Source: 1-14-0-10-37-14 sp037130845 (GTDB lineage: Bacteria > Patescibacteriota > Patescibacteriia > Patescibacteriales > Patescibacteriaceae). Taken from it: a DNA stretch of 14,338 nucleotides. The position numbers and the translations under genes are program-made. The notes beneath the pieces were generated by a model, which was not told the origin of the DNA, searched no databases, and saw only the letters and a program-made list of their open reading frames with translations. Positions 1 through 7,446 of this stretch are shown one piece after another (the stretch's first letter is position 1; every line of letters begins with the position of its first letter). Location: positions 1 to 14,338 of the forward strand of contig JBAXSE010000028.1 of the NCBI GenBank assembly GCA_037130845.1, written 5' to 3'.

Positions 1-180
1 GTAGCAGCCTGCGATAAGCTGCGGTGAGGTGGCAAGCAACCTTTGACCCGCAGATTTCCGAATGGGGAAACCTATCCCGCTGAAGGCGGGATGCCCGCTG
101 GTTGAAAAAATAGACCAGTGAGGGGACAACCCGGTGAATTGAAACATCTTAGTAGCCGGAGGAAAAGAGAAAAATATTAC

Positions 181-228
181 GATCTCTGATTTAGTTAGGT
201 AATGCTTTATCTATCTGAATCAGAGATT
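181..228 (+). other. Helix expansion in domain I of 23S rRNA
   Basis: Between the conserved GAGGAAAAGA and AGTAGYGGCGAGCGA blocks, E. coli has only a tiny hairpin. Here bases 182-198 pair with 211-227: 17 positions with one T-T mismatch and one G-T wobble, closing a loop of about 12 nt. It carries no reading frame and lacks group I core elements, so it is a simple expansion segment, possibly an intervening sequence removed from the mature rRNA. Removal is not shown by the sequence. Confidence 0.75.
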
Positions 229-565
229 ACTATTCCCTGAGTAGTGGCGAGCGAAAAGGGAGGAGCCTAAACCAGCCGAACTGCGGTTAGTGAAACCACG
301 CAAGTGGCGTAGCTGACTAGAAGGTGTCGGAGCCATACGTTCCGCTGGTGTTGCAAGAGGCGCATGATCGTCTTCCGATTAGACGGGTCGATGCCCATGA
401 TTTCTTAGCTGAAGTCGGCTGGAAAGCCGTACCAGAGCAGGTGATAGTCCTGTAGGCGAAAACAAATTGTGGATTGGCTGTGCGTTTTCTTAAGTAGGGC
501 GGGACTCGTGAAATCCCGTTTGAATCCGGGTCGACTATGACCCAAGGCTAAATACTTTTTGAGAT

Positions 566-602
<37 letters not shown>

Positions 603-1104
603 CATCCCTGTTAGGGAGATGAAATAGTATCTGAAACCGTATACTTACAAGCAGTCGGAGCCTTGACGCAAGTCGGGGTGACGGCGTGCCTATTGAAGAA
701 TGAGCCAACGACTTTGTTGTACGTGGCATGGTTAAGTCCGCCAAGCGGACGCAGCCGTAGTGAAAGCGAGGGTCAATAGCCCGAATTAGTCGCGTACACA
801 AGACCCGAAGCCGGGTGATCTTGCCATGACCAGGTTGAAGTTTGACGAAAGTCAGATGGAGGACCGAACCCGTGGATTGTGCAAAATCTTGGGATGAGTT
901 GTGGTAAGCGCAGAAATTGCAATCGAACTCGGCAATAGCTGGTTCTCCCCGAAATAGTTTTTGGACTAGCCTCGAGTACTGACCCTAGGGGGTAGAGCAC
1001 TGAATGAGGGCGGGTTTACCGTCCTTAACCAAACTCCGAATACCTAGGGGTGCAACTCGGGAGTCAGACTATGGGCGCTAAGGTTCATCAGTCAAAAGGG
1101 AAAC

Positions 1105-1135
<31 letters not shown>

Positions 1136-2023
1136 TATGCTAAGTGTAAAAGGTGGTGTCGAGACCCAGACAACTAGGAGGTTGGCTTAGAAGCAGCCAT
1201 CCTTTAAAGAAAGCGTAATAGCTCACTAGTCAAGTCTTCTCGCGCCGAAAATGTATCGGGGCTAAGCATAGTACCGAAGCTGCGGAATACATCGTAAGAT
1301 GAATTGGTAGGGGAGCATTCTTGCATCGCAGAAGCCGTGTCGTAAGGCATGGTGGAGAGGCAAGAAGAGAGAATGTTGGCATGAGTAGCTAAAAGGCGGG
1401 TGAAAACCCCGCCCACCGAAAATCTAAGGGTTCCTGGGCAACGTAAATCGTCCCAGGGTTAGTCGGTCCTAAGGCCAGGCGTCTGTAGTGGGCGCGTAGT
1501 CGATGGATGAGCTGGTTAATATTCCAGCACTGCTTCAGTTTTCCGATGGGGGGACGAAGCTTTGAGGTTTGAGCGTGTATTGGTTTGCACGTTGTTTGCC
1601 GAGTAGGGCGATATAGGTAAATCCGTATCAATGCCTGAGACGGCCGACTGGAGACAATACCTTCGGGTAGCGTCAATTTGAGCTGAGAAGTTTCCCAGAA
1701 AAACCTCTAGGGCTAAGGCTGAAGCAACCGTACCGCAAACCGACACAGGTAGATGAGGCGAGGAGCCTAAGGTGAACGAGAGAAACTTCGTTAAGGAACT
1801 AGGCAAAATAGCGGGCGTAAGTTAGCAATAAGCCCTCCCCATAGCAATATGGGGCGCAGCGAATGACTTTCAATTGACTGTTTAGCAAAAACACAGCTCC
1901 CTGCTAACTCGAAAGAGGATGTATAGGGAGTGATGCCTGGCCAGTGTCCGAACGTTAAGAGGAGAGGTTAGCCGCAAGGCGAAGCTTTGAATTGAAGCGC
2001 GGATGAACGCCGGCCGTAACTAT

Positions 2024-2748
2024 AAAAGCGCTTAGGATGTCCACCTTTGAGTGGGAAGTGTTGTAGTTACGTTAATAAATCTGACTATTTGCTGGAAACC
2101 CCCGTTAGGCTGGCGGTACTCGTTCCAATTCTGGAGCAGTGAAAATCCGTTAGATAGGGGCAATCAGCAGGAAAGATAAAATTATGTTACAGATCAAAAA
2201 CATTAGTCCGCAGATCGGTTATTATTTGGCCGGGTTTGCGGATGGAGAAGGCAGCTTTATGATTGTGGCGCGCAAGCGTCCTGATTATCAGGCTGGCTGG
2301 AAAATTTCTTTATGCTTTAATGTCGCACAGAAAGAATCATATATTCTTTCGCAATTCAAAAAACATTTGGGTTGCGGCACATTAAGGCAAAGAGCCGATG
2401 GAGTCTATTATTACGAAGTTAATAATATCAATTCTATCATCGAGAATGTTATTCCTTTTTTTCAAGAATATAATTTCTTGTCGCAGAACAAAAAGAAGCA
2501 GTTTGCCCTTTTTGTCAAAGCGGCAAAGATTATCCAGGTTAAAGAACATTTAACCGAAGAAGGCAGGAATAAGATTATCGAATTGCGCAAAGAAATAAAT
2601 CATGGTGGCAAGATACGTAATGAATTTTAAATCCTCAGAGACTACATGTCAGGGTCCGCCTTGGGCGGAGAAGATATAGTCCGAACTTCGGTGAAAGCCG
2701 GAGAGTGTGGCAGAAATGCCCACACCTTGCAATCGCAAGTAACAAATG
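2024..2748 (+). mobile_element. Group I self-splicing intron in 23S rRNA (position equivalent to E. coli 1917)
   Basis: The exons rejoin as TAACTAT|AACGGTCC, the universal H69 sequence. The 5' exon ends in U2023, and a guide sequence GTAGTTACG (2063-2071) pairs with exon bases 2015-2023, placing the conserved U-G wobble exactly at the splice site (P1). The core can be followed: P3 CTGAC (2081-2085) with GTCAG (2648-2652), P4 TGCTG (2090-2094) with CAGCA (2165-2169), P7 GACTA (2640-2644) with TAGTC (2677-2681) inside the classic AGAGACTACA and AAGATATAGTCC elements, and P8 TCCGCC/GGCGGA (2655-2669). P9-type hairpins lie at about 2682-2740. The last intron base is G2748, as group I splicing needs. 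The endonuclease reading frame lies between P4 and P7, that is in P6. The ends are supported by the pairing, but splicing itself is inferred. Confidence 0.93.
2184..2630 (+). CDS. LAGLIDADG homing endonuclease encoded in the 23S intron
   Basis: A 148-residue protein with one LAGLIDADG motif, LAGFADGEGSF at residues 15-25. Asp20 is the expected metal-binding catalytic residue. Known single-motif members act as homodimers that cut the intronless allele and so spread the intron by double-strand-break repair. The basic, aromatic-rich middle (about 27-80) fits the DNA-contacting beta-sheet saddle, and the Lys-rich helix near 100-120 fits the family. Length is normal for a one-motif enzyme, so it looks intact. 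The start is ATG at 2184 with an AGGAAAG stretch at 2168-2174. That stretch lies directly against the P4 3' strand, so ribosome binding and intron folding may compete. The likely target is the joined H69 exon sequence around U1917, inferred from the insertion site. The frame ends only a few bases before the P7 5' strand. Confidence 0.93.
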   Translation: MLQIKNISPQIGYYLAGFADGEGSFMIVARKRPDYQAGWKISLCFNVAQKESYILSQFKKHLGCGTLRQRADGVYYYEVNNINSIIENVIPFFQEYNFLSQNKKKQFALFVKAAKIIQVKEHLTEEGRNKIIELRKEINHGGKIRNEF

Positions 2749-2810
<62 letters not shown>

Positions 2811-3304
2811 AAATTGAAAACTGTCTCAACGAAGTACTCGGCGAAATTACAAGACCTGTGAAGATGCAGGTTAACCGTAGCTGGACGAAAAGACCCCGTG
2901 AAGCTTTACTACAGCTTGATATTGAGTTAGGGATACACATGTTCAGGATAGGTGGGAGATCGCAAGATCAACCGTGAGATACCACCCTTGTGTGTTTTTA
3001 ACTCTCACTCGTTTCCGTGAATCCGGAAAGAGGACAGTGTCTGGTGGGTAGTTTGTCTGGGGCGGATGCCTCCCAAAGAGTAACGGAGGCGTTTACAAAG
3101 GTAGGCTATCCCGGGATGGAAATCCGGGAGATAGTGTAATGGCACAAGCCTGCTTTACTGCAAGTCCTACAAGACGCGCAGTCGCGAAAGCGGAACATAG
3201 TGATCCGACCATTCAATATAGGATGGTGGAAGCTCATCGGATAAAAGCTACTCCGGGGATAACAGGCTAGTCACGCCCAAGCGTCCACAGCGACGGCGTG
3301 GTTC

Positions 3305-3337
<33 letters not shown>

Positions 3338-3347
3338 GTGGAGAAGC

Positions 3348-3400
<53 letters not shown>

Positions 3401-3758
3401 CCGTCGTAAGACAGGTCGGTCTCCTATCCACTACGGTCGTGGAAATTTGAAGAGGCGCATCTCTAGTACGAGAGGACCGAGATGCACGGAGCGCTGGTGT
3501 ACCGGTTGTCCTACCAAGGGCACTGCCGGGTAGCCATCTCTGGTTAAGATAAACGCTGAAAGCATCTAAGCGTGAAGCTGTCTCTAAGATTAGATTTCTA
3601 GACTGGTTAGAGATTATAACCTTGATAGGCTCTATGTGTAAGGCCAGCAATGGCTTGAGCAGAGGAGTACTAATAAGTCGTAAGATTTTCCCACACTCTT
3701 ATCTTTAAATATTTTTGTTCTACAATTATTAGCTTGAAGGTAGTCTAAAAGACACCAT

Positions 3759-3879
3759 AATTTTGGCGGCTCTTCCGTTGAGGTCACACCCGATCCCTTC
3801 CCGAACTCGGAAGTTAAGCTCATCTGGGCCGATGATACTTGGGCTCAAGCCCTGGAAAAGTAGGTCGCCGCCAGAATTA
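3759..3879 (+). rRNA. rrf: 5S ribosomal RNA
   Basis: About 120 nt with the 5S signature CCCGAACTCGGAAGTTAAG at about 3803-3821, and GGCGG (3765-3769) pairing with CCGCC near 3868-3872 to close helix I. It lies about 66 nt downstream of the 23S end, with no tRNA between. The ends were set by aligning helix I to E. coli 5S and are good to a few bases, because the terminal helix continues without a break into the flanking terminator stem. Confidence 0.95.
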
Positions 3880-3890
3880 TGGTGTTTTTT
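3875..3890 (+). terminator. rRNA operon terminator built from an extended 5S terminal helix
   Basis: ACACCATAATT just before and at the start of 5S (3752-3762) pairs perfectly with AATTATGGTGT (3875-3885), followed by six T (3885-3890). The two arms enclose the whole 5S RNA. The same stem can therefore serve as a processing stem and as the base of a rho-independent terminator. Confidence 0.75.
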
Positions 3891-3931
3891 ATATGGCATT
3901 TATCACTGCTCGCCAACCGTCGGGTTGACTT

Positions 3932-3966
3932 CGGCAGGCCTGCCTCCCGTCAGGGAGGGATCTTTA
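3932..3966 (-). repeat. REP-like intergenic repeat, copy A (inverted relative to copy B)
   Basis: Read on the - strand, this 35-mer matches 8151-8185 at 31 of 35 positions. It has two overlapping dyads: CCTCCC/GGGAGG with a 4-nt loop (3943-3958), and the 12-bp palindrome GGCAGGCCTGCC (3933-3944). It lies between the 5S terminator and the next terminator, in non-coding DNA. Two copies with a conserved hairpin architecture suggest a dispersed palindromic element. Neither copy carries a gene. Confidence 0.7.
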
Positions 3967-3998
3967 TCCCAAAACTTACAGTAACCAATTAGACACAA

Positions 3999-4025
3999 AA
4001 AAACCTCCAATATGCGGAGGTTTTT
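3999..4025. terminator. Rho-independent terminator, symmetrical
   Basis: AAAAACCTCC (3999-4008) pairs with GGAGGTTTTT (4016-4025) around a 7-nt loop. A and T runs on both sides let it work on either strand. On the + strand it would stop any read-through from the rRNA operon before the promoter at 4057. No - strand gene ends here. Confidence 0.85.
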
Positions 4026-4056
4026 GTTATTTATTGGCTAATAAAAGCCATAAATA

Positions 4057-4065
4057 TGCTATAAT
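4057..4065 (+). promoter_or_regulatory. Extended -10 promoter for the 4129 gene
   Basis: TGCTATAAT is a perfect -10 with the upstream TG extension. No good -35 lies at 16-18 bp (TTGGCT at 4034 is 20 bp away). Transcription would start near 4072, giving a leader of about 57 nt. Confidence 0.65.
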
Positions 4066-4128
4066 TTGAACAATTATTTCGTTACTTTGAAAATTAATCA
4101 TTATCAATATATTCAGAAAGGTTATATT

Positions 4129-4650
4129 ATGAATCAAAAGTGGACTACAGGGGAAATAGTCGGCATATTTGTCGTTGCGATTGCATTAATTGTTTTTGTC
4201 GCTACGATTGCAGCGCCTGAAAATAATTGTAATAACAACATAGCTAAAGCTGCGCCATCATTGGCCAAAAGCCCGGTTGAAAATTTTGATAACTATAGCG
4301 GTACAGTGGAACCCAGCCTTTTACCGGGACGCGCCCGTTTCGATCAGGCTGCCGATTCTTCGAGCATCACTCTCTATGAAGTCCAGCGGGTCAAGATGAT
4401 ACCGGATATCTATGACAGTAGTAGAACTACGGTTTGCATCTGGTATAAGACGCACTTTAACCACCGTTCGAATAGGGCCGATAGTTCCGAGCGGGTGTAC
4501 CAGACTCCCTGGTTCAATGTTGCGTCCAACTGTGTGGTCTTGTGGGAAGAAAGATCGCCCAAGTTTGCCCAGTGGGCCGAAATTAAAAGAATGAATGGCC
4601 GGAGCATTCTGGAATTGCACTTGAGCCCGGAAGGGGCCAAGGAAATGTAG
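4129..4650 (+). CDS. Membrane-anchored protein of unknown function
   Basis: A 173-residue protein I do not recognise. Residues 8-28 form one strongly hydrophobic helix after a short N-terminus with one Lys, so it is probably a signal anchor with the rest outside the membrane. A low-complexity, Asn/Ala-rich linker follows (about 30-50), then a soluble domain of about 110 residues with many beta-type stretches. Cys103 and Cys135 could form a disulfide; Cys34 sits just after the membrane helix but not in a canonical lipobox. I chose ATG 4129 because AGAAAGG lies 8 nt upstream and the hydrophobic segment then starts at once. An upstream TTG at 4066 in the same frame lies inside the likely leader. 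Own promoter and terminator: a single-gene unit. A structure search of residues 55-173 would be the best route to a function. Confidence 0.8.
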   Translation: MNQKWTTGEIVGIFVVAIALIVFVATIAAPENNCNNNIAKAAPSLAKSPVENFDNYSGTVEPSLLPGRARFDQAADSSSITLYEVQRVKMIPDIYDSSRTTVCIWYKTHFNHRSNRADSSERVYQTPWFNVASNCVVLWEERSPKFAQWAEIKRMNGRSILELHLSPEGAKEM

Positions 4651-4658
4651 AAATATGA

Positions 4659-4688
4659 AGAGGATTGCCGAACGGCGGTCCTCTTTTT
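4659..4688 (+). terminator. Rho-independent terminator of the 4129 gene
   Basis: AGAGGATTGCCG (4659-4670) pairs with CGGCGGTCCTCT (4673-4684): 12 bp including two G-U pairs, with a 2-nt gap that would open to a tetraloop, followed by a T run to 4688. It starts 8 nt after the stop codon. Confidence 0.9.
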
Positions 4689-4696
4689 CGCATCCG

Positions 4697-4735
4697 TTGA
4701 CTTTTGGCCAGCTCTGTGGCATATTTGAGCCACAG
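4697..4735 (+). promoter_or_regulatory. Promoter with an overlapping perfect dyad (candidate operator)
   Basis: A -35 TTGACT (4697-4702) and a -10 CATATT (4720-4725) are separated by 17 bp. The perfect inverted repeat CTGTGGC (4714-4720) / GCCACAG (4729-4735), with an 8-bp centre, straddles the -10 and the start point near 4732. A repressor dimer bound there would block the polymerase. No regulator gene is adjacent. The promoter assignment is moderate, and the operator role is inferred. Confidence 0.5.
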
Positions 4736-4772
4736 TATTTTGAAAATTTGTTGTATTTGTGGAGGTTTAGAG

Positions 4773-5387
4773 ATGAAAAATGCAAAACCGCTCGGCAAGT
4801 TAAGTTTTGAGGACAAGGATTTGCTCAAAAAAACTTATGCCGATTTTAAGCTTAATTATGCCGATAGTGACATGGCGCGTAATTTTATCGGCAGCTGCGA
4901 ATTATGGACCGCCAAATTATCATCGAAAATTGATTGGTCTGACTTTTCTGAAAAGTTCCTAGCTAAGTCCGGAGTGGTTATAGATAGATGGTTTGCTGAA
5001 CTATTAGGCAATGTCAATCAGATAGTTCTCGGTGATTCAGGCGTGGTAACGGACGCGAATAATGACGTCGCGATTATGTTTAGAGCGCCCGGACCGGATG
5101 AGGAGCACTTAGGTGAAATGACGGATCTTGAAAAAAAGGTGTATATATCTGCTTATAAGCAGTTTTATAAAAAATGGACGCCTGTCAAGGAGTCATCACC
5201 TGAGGACCTGGCCATAAATCAGGAAGCAGAAATGAATTGGAAATTGAAAGTAAATTTTCTATTTATGTACTGCCATTGTCTGATTTGCAACCGGGTCGAG
5301 CTACAATTTCCGGAGTTTAATGATTTTGCCATCCGGGAGGATTGCTGTATTGAAGAAGATTATCAGATTTGGGGTAAAAGAAAATAA
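4773..5387 (+). CDS. Unknown soluble protein with a C-terminal Cys cluster
   Basis: A 204-residue protein I cannot assign. It has no signal peptide or membrane helix. The N-terminal two thirds look alpha-helical and acidic. The C-terminal part has a tight cluster, Cys167-His-Cys169-x2-Cys172, with Cys191-Cys192 nearby, which could bind a metal; the spacing matches no classic zinc finger that I know. The start is ATG 4773 because GGAGG (4761-4765) lies 7 nt upstream. The longer in-frame open stretch back to 4704 would begin upstream of the predicted transcription start near 4732. The gene stands alone: promoter plus dyad before it, and a shared terminator after it where it converges with the ABC exporter gene. 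Confidence 0.8.
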   Translation: MKNAKPLGKLSFEDKDLLKKTYADFKLNYADSDMARNFIGSCELWTAKLSSKIDWSDFSEKFLAKSGVVIDRWFAELLGNVNQIVLGDSGVVTDANNDVAIMFRAPGPDEEHLGEMTDLEKKVYISAYKQFYKKWTPVKESSPEDLAINQEAEMNWKLKVNFLFMYCHCLICNRVELQFPEFNDFAIREDCCIEEDYQIWGKRK

Positions 5388-5392
5388 AAAAT

Positions 5393-5421
5393 AACCTCTC
5401 CGGCATAAAGTCGGAGAGGTT
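5393..5421. terminator. Bidirectional terminator between convergent genes
   Basis: AACCTCTCCG (5393-5402) pairs with CGGAGAGGTT (5412-5421) around a 9-nt loop. T-rich sequence follows on the + strand, and the A-rich stretch before it gives a U-run on the - strand. It ends both the 4773 gene (stop at 5387) and the ABC exporter gene (stop at 5430). Confidence 0.88.
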
Positions 5422-5429
5422 TTCTGTTT

Positions 5430-7250
5430 TTAGAGCAGGACAGGGTCGGTAGTTTGGGCCGCGATTAGATCGCGGAAGATTTCCGAGCTCTGGGATAATT
5501 CGGCATAGCTGCCGTAATCGGCAATCTGTCCATTGTCCATTACGATCACTTTGTCCACGTTCTTGATGGTGGACAAGCGATGGGCGATGATGATAGTCGT
5601 CCGTCCTTGGGAGACTCGGTCAATCGCCTGGCGTACCAGCTTTTCGTTGATAGCGTCCAGAGCGGAAGTGGCTTCGTCGAACAAGAGCAGATTGGGATCT
5701 TTGATGATCGCTCGGGCGATGGCTACTCGCTGGCGTTCGCCGCCGGAGAGCTTGATACCGCGCTCGCCGATGTAGGTGTCCAAGCCTTTGTCCAGCTTGT
5801 TGATAAAATCGGTCAATTGGGTGGTTTCCAGTACGGCGTCCATCTTTTCTTGGCTTATCGGCAGATCGCTTTGATGCATGCCATAGCAGATGTTGTCGCG
5901 CAAAGAGCGGTCAAAGACTGTCACATCTTGCTCGACATAGCCGATTTTTTGGCGATAGTGTCGGAAGTCTAAGGTCCGTAAGTCGTGGCCATCCAGGGTG
6001 ATCCGGCCTGCTTGCGGGTCAAAGGCCCGCAATAGTAATTGGGCGATAGTCGATTTGCCGTCGCCGGATTTGCCGACAATGGCGACTTTCTCGCCTGCCT
6101 TGATGGTGAAACTGACATTGGTCAATACTTCGCGTTCTTCATTTTCATTGATAGGCTCATTATCGTCGTCATTGTCGGCGGTCAGGCGTTTGGGATAGGT
6201 GAAGGATACCTGGTCAAAGACGATATCGCCGGCTATCGAGCCCGGCCTTAGCGGATTATCGATATTTTTGACTTCCGGTTCTATTTCCAGCAGTTCCAGA
6301 TATTTCTTGATCTCGGCCCAATTCTTAATCGATTGGCGATGGGTGGAGCCGATCTGGTAGAGGCGTCCCAGCACAGTCGAAGACCAAGACAAGATCATGG
6401 CCAGCTGGCCCAGGCTGTAGTAGCCGTAAGCCACGCAGACGACCGCCGCTCCCAGGATAATGAATTTGGAAATATCGATCACGTTCATGGTCAGGTAGAT
6501 GTGATTGATAAAGCTGGTCCAGGTCTTGACCGAATCCAGGCTGATGTTGTTGCGATCATCCATATACTCATCAACTGTTTGGTCTTCACGGGCGTTGAGC
6601 TGGATGATGTCCGGATGGCGGGTGATCTCGCTATGGGTCTTGGTATTGTCGTGCCAGCGTGTTTGCAGCGCCTTGATCCGCGGGTTGAAGTGCAGGTTAT
6701 TGGCAATCATCAGCCAGATATAGACGCCGGACATGGCTAAGACCGCCAGCGTCAAAGGCCAGCTGATAAAGGCCAAGAAGATCAAGGCCAGGATGGCTTG
6801 CAAGACAGTCGGCAAGTATGAATATATGACCGTGTTCATCAGCTGATGCATGGCCATTTCGCCTTTGTCGATAATGCTTTTCTTGATGCCGCTGTGCTGA
6901 TTGGTGTGTTGGCCGATAGAAAAGCCCAAGAATTTGCCGACTGACAAGAAAGTCAGATGGTTGACTAGGGCGAAATCCAGCTTCTTGATCTCGTAGCGTT
7001 CCCGCAGGTAGTTCAATGTGCTCTCCACCAGGGAAATGGCGAAGTTGATAAGCAACAACGGCAAGATCGCAGTGATAATGACTCCAGGGGCCTTGCCCAA
7101 GTTCTTGACAATGCCGTCGATAATCCGGCCATAGAAGTATGGACCGGCCAGGGTGGTGGTCTGAGCGGCTACCAATAGCAGAAAAACTACAGTTAGCGGC
7201 CAGAAGAAAGGTCGAAAAAAGGGCGTAAATCGCCCCAACAATGCTTTCAT
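5430..7250 (-). CDS. ABC exporter half-transporter (MsbA/LmrA-like, membrane plus ATPase domain)
   Basis: A 606-residue fusion of a membrane domain (about 1-315, with hydrophobic helices near 14-36, 55-75, 140-185 and 260-290) and a nucleotide-binding domain (about 340-600). The ATPase motifs are complete: Walker A GKSGDGKST (393-401), Q-loop Gln441, signature LSGGE (501-505), Walker B LLLFDE (521-526) with catalytic Glu526, D-loop SALD, and H-loop His557. It is therefore probably an active ATPase that works as a homodimer or with a partner encoded elsewhere. The substrate cannot be read; lipid, peptide and drug exporters share this layout. Unusual is an acidic insert at about 356-373 between the first ATPase strands and the segment leading to Walker A. 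The start is ATG 7250 with AAGGA about 8 nt upstream. It is a single-gene unit under a perfect consensus promoter. Confidence 0.95.
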   Translation of the reverse strand: MKALLGRFTPFFRPFFWPLTVVFLLLVAAQTTTLAGPYFYGRIIDGIVKNLGKAPGVIITAILPLLLINFAISLVESTLNYLRERYEIKKLDFALVNHLTFLSVGKFLGFSIGQHTNQHSGIKKSIIDKGEMAMHQLMNTVIYSYLPTVLQAILALIFLAFISWPLTLAVLAMSGVYIWLMIANNLHFNPRIKALQTRWHDNTKTHSEITRHPDIIQLNAREDQTVDEYMDDRNNISLDSVKTWTSFINHIYLTMNVIDISKFIILGAAVVCVAYGYYSLGQLAMILSWSSTVLGRLYQIGSTHRQSIKNWAEIKKYLELLEIEPEVKNIDNPLRPGSIAGDIVFDQVSFTYPKRLTADNDDDNEPINENEEREVLTNVSFTIKAGEKVAIVGKSGDGKSTIAQLLLRAFDPQAGRITLDGHDLRTLDFRHYRQKIGYVEQDVTVFDRSLRDNICYGMHQSDLPISQEKMDAVLETTQLTDFINKLDKGLDTYIGERGIKLSGGERQRVAIARAIIKDPNLLLFDEATSALDAINEKLVRQAIDRVSQGRTTIIIAHRLSTIKNVDKVIVMDNGQIADYGSYAELSQSSEIFRDLIAAQTTDPVLL

Positions 7251-7290
7251 TTACTATCCTTCGAGTTAGTTGTTAATTTACAGTAGCAAT

Positions 7291-7319
7291 ATTATACTAT
7301 ATTAAATAATATATGTCAA
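7291..7319 (-). promoter_or_regulatory. Perfect consensus promoter for the ABC exporter
   Basis: On the - strand, TTGACA (7314-7319) and TATAAT (7291-7296) are spaced exactly 17 bp. The predicted start is near 7284, giving a leader of about 34 nt to the ATG. It stands back to back with the + strand promoter at 7372-7400, with 52 bp between the two -35 boxes. Confidence 0.88.
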
Positions 7320-7371
7320 TAGAAAGTCTTAGCCTAATTCTGCCAGTATTAAGCAAATTAAGTTATTTTTG

Positions 7372-7400
7372 TTGACATTATTGCTGGTTTGTTATATAAA
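7372..7400 (+). promoter_or_regulatory. Strong promoter for the receiver-like gene
   Basis: TTGACA (7372-7377), 17 bp, TATAAA (7395-7400). The predicted start is near 7407, giving a leader of about 40 nt. Confidence 0.82.
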
Positions 7401-7446
7401 TCAAAGCAGTTCGTTTTAATTTTAAATATTATTATGTGAGGTTTTA

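Noticed and set aside
3693..3752. Possible tRNA gene between 23S and 5S
   Set aside because: The spacer is only about 60 nt, AT-rich, and has no TTC-loop or acceptor pairing.
4066..4128. Upstream TTG start extending the membrane-anchored protein
   Set aside because: It falls right at the predicted -10 box, has no Shine-Dalgarno, and would put a polar stretch before the signal anchor; ATG 4129 has AGAAAGG.
4704..4772. Longer N-terminus for the Cys-cluster protein
   Set aside because: It starts within the promoter spacer, upstream of the predicted transcription start, while ATG 4773 follows GGAGG at ideal spacing.
4321..4828. Overlapping - strand frames of 81-154 residues opposite the membrane-anchored gene
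   Set aside because: No start signals, and they run through the terminator hairpin and promoter of the + strand genes; shadows of real coding sequence.
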